Assembly: GCA_003427395.1 (NCBI GenBank)
Contig: BFEA01000024.1
Span: 957,003 to 983,276 of the forward strand
DNA: 26,274 bases
DNA from: Chara braunii
Taxonomy: Eukaryota > Streptophyta > Charophyceae > Charales > Characeae
Reading direction: 5' to 3'
Below, piece after piece: positions 16,378 to 24,420 of the stretch (positions are counted from its first letter, which is position 1; every line of letters begins with the position of its first letter). The translations under genes and the position numbers were made by a program. Below the pieces are notes generated by a model, which saw only the letters and a program-made list of their open reading frames with translations, searched no databases and had not been told where the DNA came from.

Positions 16378-16916
16378 AAGGAAAGCTAGAGAGGCCATAG
16401 TGAGTGGTGGGGCAGATGTCAGGAAAATGTAGAGGAAGTGGTAGCCCAGTTGGAAGCTACGAAGGAAGCAAGTGCTCCAAAGAAGGTTATGGCTGTGTTG
16501 CAAGCACTTAAGAAAGGGAAACACGTGGTGAGAGAAGAGGTGGTAGAAAAGGAAGAAGAAGAGGAGGAGGAGGAGCCCAAGCCGCAGAAATTGACAGAGG
16601 CAAGCAGGTAATTGATGAACATCTTGCTGCTGAGACAGAAACGACGACTGGCATCACTGAGATGCCTTCAGCAGGTCCACTTGGAGAAAGGACTAGTATC
16701 GAGCCAGTGGTCCGTGAGGTGACCCCAGGGCGAGCCACTCATGACATGAGGGAGACCCCAGAGAAGCGGCAACGCTCTGCGACGAAGTCCTGCAAAATCC
16801 TGCGCGACGCGGCCCAGAGGGTCCCCTCTGTGGGACCGATGTGCTCGACAGCGGTGCCTCTGAAGGGCCCTGGTCGAAGCACGGGTCACGGTCACCATGC
16901 CAACCCATGGGAGTAG
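16378..16916 (+). pseudogene. Gag-like pseudogene, acidic region and C-terminal tail
   Basis: Decayed coding sequence continues after 16377. From about 16423 to 16610 a frame reads Val-Glu-Glu-Val-Val-Ala-Gln-Leu-Glu, a Lys-rich helix and a run of eight Glu. It then stops, and an open frame at 16662-16916 ends with Ser-Cys-Lys-Ile-Leu-Arg-Asp, Val-Pro-Ser-Val-Gly-Pro-Met-Cys and a Lys-Gly-Pro-Gly-Arg tail before TAG. The tail contains the repeat shared with 15112-15201. Probably the spacer and C-terminal part of the same retroelement ORF. Confidence 0.45.
16766..16858 (+). repeat. Dispersed repeat, copy 2 (partner 15112-15201)
   Basis: See the copy at 15112-15201. This copy is in an open frame at the end of the gag-like pseudogene. 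Confidence 0.75.
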
Positions 16917-17649
16917 AGCACGCGTGCTTTGTTGCTTTGTCCTTTAAGCTCTTGCTGCGTTGTAGAAGGAACGTGGACTGACCAGTCCTATGCAAGACGT
17001 TTACCAGACCGTCTATAAATCGTTTCTGGCGGGATCTGATCTGAACACTGGCTGTGATCGTCGTCTTGTCTGCGACGTTAAATAATTCCTGAGGACCTTG
17101 GGGGCTGTCCTTAAACTGCCTCTTGATCAGCCAGATCAATCACATGTACGCTCGTTGCACGCGAGGATAAATAACGAGCAGTATTGGTCATAAGTGGGTT
17201 CCTCGGCACAGGGGTAGGCCGTTGTGCACATGACAAACACTGCTGCTTGATGATGTAAGTCAGGCTCGTTGTATATAGGGGAAGGGAAGGTTCCAATTGG
17301 TGCTCGTACACAAACACAATTATCTCCATTACCGCATACATCTGTGCACTTGATCTATTTTTATTTGGATTAGTTGAGGTGTGACAGATTGCTAACACCT
17401 GGCAGACAAAATTAGTTTAGAACTGTAGTAGTCTACCATTGCCAGTTCTGTGTGATGCTGTTGTAGGAGAACTAATCGGAGTAGGAATAGATCAATTGCT
17501 CAATCTGTGTATAATATGTTGACACCACTCGATAGCCCGAGAGACTTGCCAAATATTTATTTATTTATAATTATTTTTCAACTTGGTCAGACACATGTTG
17601 TGGTAGGCTTCAGTGAGGGCACTAGTGCAGACAGTGATTTGCTTAGCTG
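16917..17649 (+). other. Leader/LTR-like region before element C, no gene
   Basis: No coding frame of interest. It contains the 81-bp repeat shared with the leader of element A (17051-17131) and an AT-rich patch at 17550-17580. It occupies the position of the 5' LTR and leader of element C, whose gag ATG is at 17650. The word CTAACACCTGG (17390-17400) is close to the inverse of CCAGGTGTTAG at 554-564 near element A. Confidence 0.45.
17051..17131 (+). repeat. 81-bp repeat, copy 2 (partner 771-851)
   Basis: Same length and orientation as 771-851, sharing TGCGACGTTAAA, AATTCCTGAGGA and TGATCAGC blocks. Both copies precede a gag reading frame. Confidence 0.75.
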
Positions 17650-18300
17650 ATGAGCGGTACAGATAGTGGTGAAGGGACAGCTGACCATAGGAGGCAAACG
17701 TGGCAGGATACACAAAGGATTCCGGTAGTGTTTCAGGTTCTGCTACCAGGGGACGAGAGAAAGTTCCGGGCCGGAGCAAGGGCCCGACATTTGCAGACTG
17801 CGAGGGAGGCAACAGCAGCTGTGGAACAAGTGTTAGCGGCAGTAGCAGCTAGCACTATAGCAATGGCTACATCTGCAACGACCTCTCAAGGTCAGCTGAC
17901 GTCAGGAACATAATCTAGTTCATCCGCCTCATCCAGTGGGATGAGTGCAGGACCTTCCACAAGGCTCGCAATACTACTCGCTACCTCCACGCACTAGAGA
18001 GGCCATAGAACTCCAGCAAGTGGAGTTAATCCGCTTACAATTAGAGAGGAACTTAGGGAAGCTACTGAAAGAGAAACTGAGATTAGAAATAGGAAAGCCA
18101 GATTTGAGAGCAAAAGGGCGGATAAAGCTGCAATAGAAAGTTTCGATGACTCGACCCTTGATGCCACGAGTAAAATCCTCAAGGCGGGTATGCTGAGCAT
18201 GTACGGATACCCTTGACCAGATACTGAATGCCATACAGACAAGAGGAGGACCACATCCCTCCTTAGCTGGTGGGCCCAATGTCCGGCTGCAGGCAGCATT
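17650..18300 (+). pseudogene. gag: Element C gag, N-terminal region
   Basis: ATG at 17650 opens 87 codons: Met-Ser-Gly-Thr-Asp-Ser-Gly-Glu-Gly, an Arg-rich stretch, then an Ala/Gln-rich helix and a Ser/Thr-rich end (TAA at 17911-17913). Coding continues in a second frame from about 17945 with Tyr-Tyr-Ser-Leu-Pro-Pro-Arg-Thr-Arg-Glu-Ala-Ile-Glu-Leu-Gln-Gln, a coiled coil. A further shift near 18050 extends the coil as an Arg/Glu-rich helix to Asp-Ser-Thr-Leu-Asp-Ala-Thr near 18165. This is a typical N-terminal gag layout for plant Ty3-type elements. Broken by at least two shifts. Confidence 0.6.
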
Positions 18301-18775
18301 TCATCGCCAGTAATAACACCGGCGATGGCAGACCCATTTGCCACTCAATTTGGTACCCCACCAAGTGGTACGTCAGCTGCAGCAACACAGACTGATTCTT
18401 CTTCATCTTCGGTCCATCTGCTGGTGCTATGGGGCAGCAACCAGTTCCACAAATGGGACTACAGCAGCCTTGGTACCCCAAGACACCACTGAAACCACCC
18501 CCGTCTTTCTCAGGAGATAAGAAGGACGAGGCACTTGACACATGGTTGAGGACAGTTCCAGTATGGGTTAGGGCGAAGAGGATGTTGCGAGAAGAAGAGG
18601 TGTTGCCGCCTCATATCTTGAGGGATCGACAACGAAATGGCTAGATGGAATAGTGGCATCCGAGGTGTTCAGTCGTAGGATGAATGATTGGGCAAAGACC
18701 CACACACTAGAGAGCTTCATGGCGTTGGTTGAAACGCGATGGCACAACCCATAGAAGGCCCAACAGGCCACCGAT
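18301..18775 (+). pseudogene. gag: Element C gag, capsid N-terminal part
   Basis: A Pro/Ser/Gln-rich linker (18320-18480) leads into Pro-Pro-Pro-Ser-Phe-Ser-Gly-Asp-Lys, then Thr-Trp-Leu-Arg-Thr-Val-Pro and Trp-Val-Arg-Ala-Lys-Arg. This is the start of the retrotransposon gag/capsid domain in the frame of 18429-18644. The frame ends at TAG (18642-18644), but decayed coding goes on (Asn-Asp-Trp-Ala-Lys-Thr, then Arg-Trp-His-Asn-Pro) to join the next open frame. Confidence 0.7.
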
Positions 18776-19425
18776 GTGTTGGCCCGGATTGATACCAGAA
18801 GATACAAGTCCGCGTGTGAGCTCACCCCCACCGTGGAGAAACTCATAGTCGTACTGGGAGTCTGCTATGATCCACAAGTCTTGCCAACCATGCATCTAAG
18901 ATGTTTTCCCACAAACATCAAAAACCTGATGGTCAGCGAGGCAAGCATCGATTATCACACTCTTGACTCCTTCAGCAAGAAGGCCCTAGATTTAGAGGCC
19001 AAGCTAGGAGGAGCACAACAACCTGCCACAGACGTTAGGAAAAAGAAGGCCCCACAATAATGGAAGAAGAAGGGTAGTCGGTTGATGGGAATCAAACTGA
19101 TCGATGATCTCTCCGATCTTATGGAGGAAACAAAGATGGGTGGCAAGGAGAGTGCAAAGGGTGGCAACCTCGCCGCCATAACCAAAGGAAAGGCAACTAG
19201 CCGCGGCAAGGGCGGTCAACAAACGAGTCAGGGGCAGACCCAAAACTCAGACAAGACTCCAACTTGGGTGAGGGCGAGCCTAGATCAGGATGTGTGGAGG
19301 GACCAGGATTCGTGTGGAGCTTGCATAAACTGCGGTGTGTATGGTCATCAACAGTTTAAGTGCAAGAAGACCAACGTCTTTCAAAAGATTCCGCCCAAAG
19401 GTGGTTTGGGGGGATCTTTCGCCTA
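18776..19425 (+). pseudogene. gag: Element C gag, capsid C-terminus and CCHC zinc knuckle
   Basis: One frame with a single TAA at 19058-19060. It reads Tyr-Lys-Ser, Thr-Val-Glu-Lys-Leu-Ile-Val-Val, Leu-Arg-Cys-Phe-Pro, Ser-Lys-Lys-Ala-Leu-Asp-Leu-Glu-Ala-Lys-Leu, then a Lys/Gly-rich basic segment. A perfect CX2CX4HX4C knuckle lies near 19328-19369, spelled Cys-Ile-Asn-Cys-Gly-Val-Tyr-Gly-His-Gln-Gln-Phe-Lys-Cys. The knuckle binds the element's RNA. The frame ends at TAG (19423-19425), where protease coding goes on in another frame, which may be an old shift or the original gag-pol arrangement. Confidence 0.85.
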
Positions 19426-19983
19426 GAGTGGTGCTTCTACGAACGCCAATCAGGGGAACAAATTCGGCCAGTAAAAGTTATAGTTGCTTCTACTCATGCT
19501 GAAGTGGTTGATGTACCCTCACCACTTCAGGAGTTGGCCGAAGCTATTAACTCACTTGTCACCCCGCATGCACATTCTGACCAAACGACACTTTGTTCGT
19601 TGGATGTGTCTGAAGCCTTAGAAGACTTAGAAACAGAGTGGTCGGCAAGGGACCCTCGTGAGTCTTGGGTGGCACTATCCAGAGGTCCTAGAGGGGAGCA
19701 TTTCGTTGTGGAAGTCCGTGTAGGTGGCCGCAAGTGTGGTGCCTTCGTAGACATTGGCTCCACGCGGAACTTCATAATTCGCAACTACGTTGAGAGACTG
19801 CGCCTAGGGGACTGGGTGCAGCGGTTGGGTAGATCCTTAGCATCTACTCGAGCCAACAAAGAGCGCATGGTTGTGAGTGACTATGTCAAGGACGTAGTCT
19901 GCACCTTCTACTATGGAGGTGGGGAACTAAATTATAAGATTTCATTCCTAGTTAGCGATGACTACCATTTGACATGTTGTTAG
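19360..19983 (+). pseudogene. pol: Element C aspartic protease
   Basis: A 207-codon frame. The protease core begins near residue 110 with Phe-Val-Val-Glu-Val-Arg-Val-Gly-Gly-Arg. The catalytic loop at 19749-19760 reads Asp-Ile-Gly-Ser, in the context Ala-Phe-Val-Asp before and Thr-Arg-Asn-Phe-Ile after. The family consensus is Asp-(Ser/Thr)-Gly; the Ile is unusual and probably inactivating. Near the end the coding slips: the frame stops at 19981-19983, while the expected Met-Leu-Leu-Gly-Met is read in the next frame from 19972. Processing of gag-pol would be its role. Confidence 0.85.
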
Positions 19984-20940
19984 GTATGTACTACCTCGAG
20001 CTTGCGAAGCCCCAGTTCGACTAGGACCGAAAGTATACTACCGGAAGGGAGGACATGCAGACTTGCCAAATATAAGGCTAGCAGTCTGATAGACACTTAT
20101 GGTTGCATGTGTGCATCATCATTCTACAATTACCATAAACATAACCAAGAGGAGGGTATGTACTTAGTCTTTGTCTCTAAGAAAGGGGAGGTCGTTCAGT
20201 CAGCCTCAGAGATAGAAGTTGTCGTTGTTAAGTGCCCTGATCAGTTCAAGGACCCTTCAAGAGTCGTAGACAGGGAGGTTGTCCATGCTATAGAAATCAT
20301 CCCAGGTAGCAAGACACTAAAAGGGATAATCTATAGGATGGCTTCGACCGAGTTGGATGAGTTTCGTCGGCAACCGAAAGAGCTTACAGAAAAGGGTTGG
20401 ATTTGGCCTAGTACCTCCCCCTTCGGCTCACCAGTTCTATTTGCCCTGAGGAAGGGGGGCCAATGAGGATGTGCATTGATTATAGAGGCCTCAATGCCAT
20501 CACCGTTAAAAAACGCAAAGCCTCTGCCACGCATCGACGACCTTTTGGATAGGGTGCAGGGATGTAAATACTTCATCAAGATAGATTTAAAGTTCAGTTA
20601 CCATCAAATTGTGATTAGAGCAGAGGACCAACAAAAAATCGCATTTCAGACTAGCGGTCTGTACGAGTTTGTGGTAATGCCCTTTGGACTTTGCAAGGCA
20701 CCGGACACATTCCAGCGCGCCATGAATAAGATATTCCATGACTACTTGGATAAGTTCATCGTCGTGTACCTCGGTCGTACCAAAATCTTATACTTGGGTC
20801 ATGAGATATCCGCGGAAGGGACAAGGTCCGAAGATGCCAAGATGGCTAGCATTCGTGACTGGCCACGACCCCAGTCTGTGACTGAGGTCTGGTCTTTCTT
20901 CGGGATGTGTGGCTACTACCGCAATTTCGTGAAGAATTAG
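19984..20940 (+). pseudogene. pol: Element C reverse transcriptase, catalytic motif deleted
   Basis: From about 20290 come Ile-Tyr-Arg-Met-Ala, Glu-Lys-Gly-Trp-Ile, Ser-Thr-Ser-Pro-Phe-Gly-Ser-Pro-Val, then a shift around 20462 and Met-Cys-Ile-Asp-Tyr-Arg-Gly-Leu-Asn. A compensating extra A near 20508 restores the frame for Pro-Leu-Pro-Arg-Ile-Asp-Asp and Lys-Ile-Asp-Leu-Lys. At 20680 comes Met-Pro-Phe-Gly-Leu. At 20767-20780 Val-Val-Tyr-Leu is followed directly by Gly-Arg-Thr-Lys and Tyr-Leu-Gly-His. The YLDD aspartates and roughly 35 following residues are missing, in frame, compared with elements A and B. The frame ends at TAG (20938-20940). It cannot polymerise DNA. Confidence 0.9.
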
Positions 20941-21656
20941 AGTACGGTAGTCTCCCCTTCGACTGATCTAACACGCCTTGACACACCATCGGAATGGACA
21001 AACACATGTGAGGCTTCTTTCAAGAGGTTGAAGTACGCCCTCACTCATCATGAGATTCTCATGGTCCCCTATCCGAAGAGGCCATTCGTTGTGACCACTG
21101 AGGCAAGCCAATACAGCATTGGCGCAGTGTTGGGCCAACGGGAAGGGAAAAAGTCGAGGTCGATCGAGTACATGAGCCGGAAGATGCATCAAAGAAGTTG
21201 GCAAAGTCCACCTACGAAAGGGAACTCTACACCCTTTACAAGGCTCTTGTCCACTGGAGACACTATCTGTTAGGAAGGTTCTTCTACTTGAGAACTGACC
21301 ATCGGACACTCAAGTGGACCAAGACACAACCTGTCCTCTCCGACGCACTCAACCGTTGGATTGAAGTCATTGATCAGTATGACTTCAAGCTAGACTATGT
21401 GAAGGGAGAGTACAACAAGGTTGTTGACGCGCTGTCACGTAGGGCAGACTACAAAGGTGCGCTAATAACTGAATTTGGCTTATCTGACGATGTAACTCGG
21501 TCAATGGGGGAATCATACAAGGAAGGCCCCGTCACGATGGGTATCATGCGCAAAGTTGAGGCCCAAGACAAGGCCACATCAGATGAGTTTGTGATGGTAG
21601 ATGGGTTACTCTTTCTTGAAAAGGTAGGATTCAAAAGAATTAGTTGTTCCATCTAG
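20941..21656 (+). pseudogene. pol: Element C RNase H and linker (frameshifted)
   Basis: Coding runs through Ala-Ser-Phe-Lys-Arg-Leu-Lys (21013) into the frame of 21028. That frame has Val-Thr-Thr-Glu-Ala-Ser-Gln-Tyr-Ser-Ile-Gly-Ala-Val; the first catalytic Asp of RNase H is Glu here. Near 21195 it shifts into the frame of 21198: Ser-Thr-Tyr-Glu-Arg-Glu-Leu, His-Tyr-Leu-Leu-Gly, Arg-Thr-Asp-His-Arg-Thr-Leu. The linker hallmark Val-Val-Asp-Ala-Leu-Ser-Arg-Arg-Ala-Asp is near 21425. The frame then runs 70 residues toward the integrase and ends at TAG (21654-21656). Confidence 0.88.
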
Positions 21657-22533
21657 TGAAATTTTGCATAGTTTGTTTCTAGGTGAGTGCCATGATGCGA
21701 CAGGTCATTTCGGTTACAAGAAGACTAGTGCTTTAGTGCAACGTTTCTGGTGGCCTGGTATGCTCGACAATACGAAGAAGTACGTCCAGACTTGTTAGGT
21801 CTGCCAGCGGGACAAGCCACGAACTCAAGCTATGTTTGGGTTACTCAAGCCCTTGCCCATTCCTGCAGGTTCCGGACAGTGTTTCCATGGATTTCATGGA
21901 TACCCTCGTGACCAGCAAGAGTGGCAAGGGGCACATCTTCGTCATAGTAGACCGGTTCACTAAGTATGCTAGACTAATCGCCATGCCCGAGACAACAAAG
22001 ATTGAACACACCATCAAGTTATTCATGGATAACTGGGTGCGTGACTTTGCACTGCCCAAAACCATTGTTAGTGGCAAAGATGTCTAATTCACAAGTGAAA
22101 TGTGGAAGAAGGCTGTTGAACAGATGGGCAGTCAACTGCAAATGACTTCGGGGAATCATCCCGAAGCAAATGGTCAAGCAGAACAGATGAACCATGTGGT
22201 GCAACATTTGTTGAGGCATTACATCAAGCCCAGCCAAGATGACTGGGATGAGAAACTTCCTCTCATCGCCCAGTCTGTACAATAACGCTGTACACAACAC
22301 CATCGGCGTCAGTCCCAACCAGCTGCATTTGGGATGGAAGCCTAGATCTGCTCTAGACTTCCTCCTACCTGAAAATCGACCCACTGCAATGCCTGGAACT
22401 ATTGAATTTGGTGTCCAGTATGAGAAACTGTTGCAGAAGGCTGTCGAGCATATCAGAAAATCTCAAGTGGCAATGATTGCCTCTGAGAACAAGCATAGAC
22501 GACAGTCCACATTTCAGGTAGGGGAACGCGTCT
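21657..22533 (+). pseudogene. pol: Element C integrase, zinc domain and catalytic core (5' of the insertion)
   Basis: Zinc domain from 21680: Cys-His-Asp-Ala-Thr-Gly-His-Phe-Gly, Trp-Trp-Pro-Gly, Thr-Cys-stop-Val-Cys-Gln (TAG at 21796-21798). A shift near 21870 leads to the core frame of 21836: Ser-Met-Asp-Phe-Met-Asp (first Asp), Val-Asp-Arg-Phe-Thr-Lys, then Val-Ser-Gly-Lys-Asp-Val and TAA (22085-22087). The family has Asp where Gly stands, so the second catalytic Asp appears lost. His-Pro-Glu-Ala-Asn-Gly-Gln-Ala-Glu keeps the Glu. A shift near 22275 leads to the frame of 22239-22550 with Thr-Ile-Gly-Val-Ser-Pro and Phe-Gln-Val-Gly-Glu-Arg-Val, interrupted after 22533 by the LTR insertion. 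Confidence 0.9.
22530..22533. repeat. Target-site duplication GTCT, left
   Basis: GTCT directly precedes the TG start of the insertion and is repeated at 23559-23562 right after its CA end. Confidence 0.75.
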
Positions 22534-23013
22534 TGCAATACCCGGCCTGATATGCCCTGAAGTGGTCCTCAGGCCACACGCAGGCCGCGACCCCGGTCCG
22601 AGGCCACAAAGGCCAGGGGAGAAATTCCCTTGTTGACCCAGGGCTTGTGCGCCTGACAGTTGACTTTGGTCAACTGCCCAGGGGGCCAAGAATCAAAGTC
22701 TGTATGTACCCAGCCCAGGCTGCCGGTTAGAAACACACACTTGTTTGTATGCAGGTACCAAGACAGCATCAGGACCAAGTGAAAGTCTGCAACTGTACAG
22801 GCCCTTGACTGTGAGTCAATCTGGGCCACTGTGGGTGGGAGACCTGAGGCAGGTCAACTCGGTCAATCACTACATAAGACCCTGCCTCTAGGGGGTAAAC
22901 ATTCAGTCTTGCTGGCTTGACGCTGGCTTGACGCTGGCTGTGTGCTGGCACTGTGGACGACGACGCGGGGCTGAGGCAGCATGCTGGCGCCTTCTCTGCT
23001 GAGCGCCAGCTTC

Positions 23014-23094
23014 TGCTGATGTGGCGCATGCCACCTGTCTTCATTGCTGATGTGGTGCATGCCACCTGTCTTCATTGCTGATGTGGCATTGGCC
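23014..23094 (+). repeat. 31-bp tandem repeat with internal hairpin
   Basis: The unit TGCTGATGTGGCGCATGCCA plus 11 bases occurs at 23014-23044 and 23045-23075 (one difference) and partially from 23076. Each full unit contains GTGGC-GCAT/TGCAT-GCCAC, able to form a 5-bp hairpin. Confidence 0.92.
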
Positions 23095-23397
23095 ATGCTG
23101 TCTACATTGGGTGACTGGACGCGACAAGGTGGGAGATCGGGATATGTGGATGATTGAGGAGGATCGGGATACTTACCTGAGGTTGATGTCCATACTGTGC
23201 GCTGTTGATTGTCTCCAACATCTTCACGAGAGAACTGTGCCACGTGGCACTTCGATGTGATCAGGATTGGTCAGGCTCGTTACTGGATACTGTTTTGCTG
23301 ACGTGGAGGCGAGGGAAGCCCGAAGGAGTGGGGAATGTTGGGCTACTCTCTGTGTGGTCATTGATGTACATTCTCTTCCACCTTCTACTCTGTCTAT

Positions 23398-23437
23398 TCC
23401 CCCTCCACTCTCTTCTATTCCCCCTCCACTCTCTTCG
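23398..23437 (+). repeat. Pyrimidine-rich tandem repeat of about 21 bp
   Basis: ATTCCCCCTCCACTCTCTTC is present twice in a row inside the LTR-like insertion, followed by a different base at the second end. It makes the end of the R/U5-like part strongly pyrimidine-rich. Confidence 0.85.
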
Positions 23438-23558
23438 TCTACTGGAAACGAGACATTGTATCAGAGATTGCATTCATGATTATTGGGGACACTGTTCAGA
23501 GTTGAGTTACTTTGTATTTCAACATCTGTCGAGTATCTTACAGACTGGGTTCATTACA

Positions 23559-23562
23559 GTCT
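23559..23562. repeat. Target-site duplication GTCT, right
   Basis: Matches the GTCT at 22530-22533. Confidence 0.75.
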
Positions 23563-23789
23563 GGGTAAAGGCTAGTGAACTGGGACAGGAATTTGTCATC
23601 TCTAGAAAACTAATGCCACAGTACTTCGGTCCTTGGGAATTCCTAGATATCGTGGGTAGTGATCTTGATGGCCCCTCGTACGTCATAAGTATCCCTGGTC
23701 GTCTGCGCACTTACCCTGTATTTCACGCTTCCAAGCTTGCACCTTTCGCTGAGACAGAACAGTCCCATCAAGAAGGTCACGCTGTGTGA
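23563..23789 (+). pseudogene. pol: Element C integrase C-terminal domain (3' of the insertion)
   Basis: Resumes exactly where the 5' part stops: Trp-Val-Lys-Ala-Ser-Glu-Leu, then Leu-Met-Pro-Gln-Tyr-Phe-Gly-Pro-Trp-Glu, Asp-Gly-Pro-Ser-Tyr-Val-Ile and Tyr-Pro-Val-Phe-His-Ala-Ser-Lys-Leu-Ala-Pro-Phe. These are the standard motifs of the C-terminal domain of Ty3-type integrases. It ends at TGA (23787-23789), with no chromodomain visible. Compared with the tail at 9598-10056 it belongs to a different family. Confidence 0.9.
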
Positions 23790-23920
23790 GGCCGACACAT
23801 CACAGACTGGTTACGGGCCAATGAGGAAGCAGCATTATCGTCACACGTGGGCCGCAATCCAACGAGAATGCTGCAAACGCTTGGAGGTTGAGTGGCTGCC
23901 TGGATGTGCTGAACTGCACG

Positions 23921-23950
23921 AGGCCCAGTCCAGTTTTGGAAACTGGGCCT
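23921..23950. repeat. Hairpin with AGGCCCAGT / ACTGGGCCT arms
   Basis: The 9-bp arms at 23921-23929 and 23942-23950 are perfect inverted repeats, with TCCA/TGGA adding inner pairs. It lies in the GGCC-rich left arm. Confidence 0.8.
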
Positions 23951-24022
23951 GGGCGCAGACACTTGGGCCCCAACTGAAGCTACTGGGCCCCCCACACGCC
24001 TGGCCAGGACAGCCAGCAGCGA

Positions 24023-24047
24023 CACACTTTCCATAAAGGAAAGTGTG
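24023..24047. repeat. Perfect 10-bp hairpin
   Basis: CACACTTTCC (24023-24032) pairs with GGAAAGTGTG (24038-24047) around the 5-base loop ATAAA. It has no T-run, so it does not look like a terminator. Confidence 0.9.
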
Positions 24048-24420
24048 AGCCCCTGGCAGTGGCATTCTGGCCTTGGCAGACAATGCGGACACGCTGCTGC
24101 GTTGCTGCGCTAGCATCTGCATAGGCCTGCTGGTTGGACGCGCGCACGTGGGCAGACGTGAGGGGCGCTGCAAGGGCAGTGGGCACACAGCAGCCAAGCC
24201 GGGCTGCAGGGGCGCAAGGCAGGTGAGGCGCAGGCTGTGGAAAGACGAGGGGTGATGAGGGGAGAAGAGAGAACTTCCCTGGTGTATGCTGGTGGTTGAC
24301 ATTGGTGTTGACATCACGTACATTGGTCTTCGACTTCAGAGTGATAGGCTAGATAGGCTGAGTACGATAGCCTGGGCGCTGGGCGCCAGACTTTAAGTGC
24401 GAACTTGGATACAGTATTGG

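Larger units (their letters stand above)
22534..23558 (+). mobile_element. LTR-like insertion (1,025 bp, TG...CA) inside integrase
   Basis: The insert begins TGCAATACCC and ends TTCATTACA, with GTCT on both sides. Removing it plus one GTCT places the Arg-Val codons of integrase in frame with Trp-Val-Lys-Ala-Ser-Glu, the normal continuation, so both boundaries are set to the base. TG...CA ends and a short target duplication are LTR hallmarks, and no coding region is inside, so a solo LTR is the simplest reading. However, ACATTGTATCAGAG (23453-23466) resembles the start of a tRNA-Met primer site, so it could be an LTR with a piece of leader. Its start is rich in GGCC, like the repeats at 23790-25800. 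It holds a 31-bp tandem repeat. Confidence 0.82.
23790..24420 (+). repeat. GGCC-rich LTR-like sequence, + orientation (left arm of a second inverted pair)
   Basis: Blocks that recur in the same order on the - strand of about 25080-25800: GAAGCT(A/T)CTGGGCC, GGAAAGTG, GGCATT, GCTGCTG then TGC(T)GCTA, GTTGAC(A/G)TCAC, GATAGGCTAGATAGG (24338-24352 and 25109-25123) and a CTGGGCGC...GCGCCAG block. The arms are diverged. The content (GGCCC-rich, no coding, CA followed by TTGG near 24413) suggests an LTR. I could not define exact ends. Confidence 0.5.
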
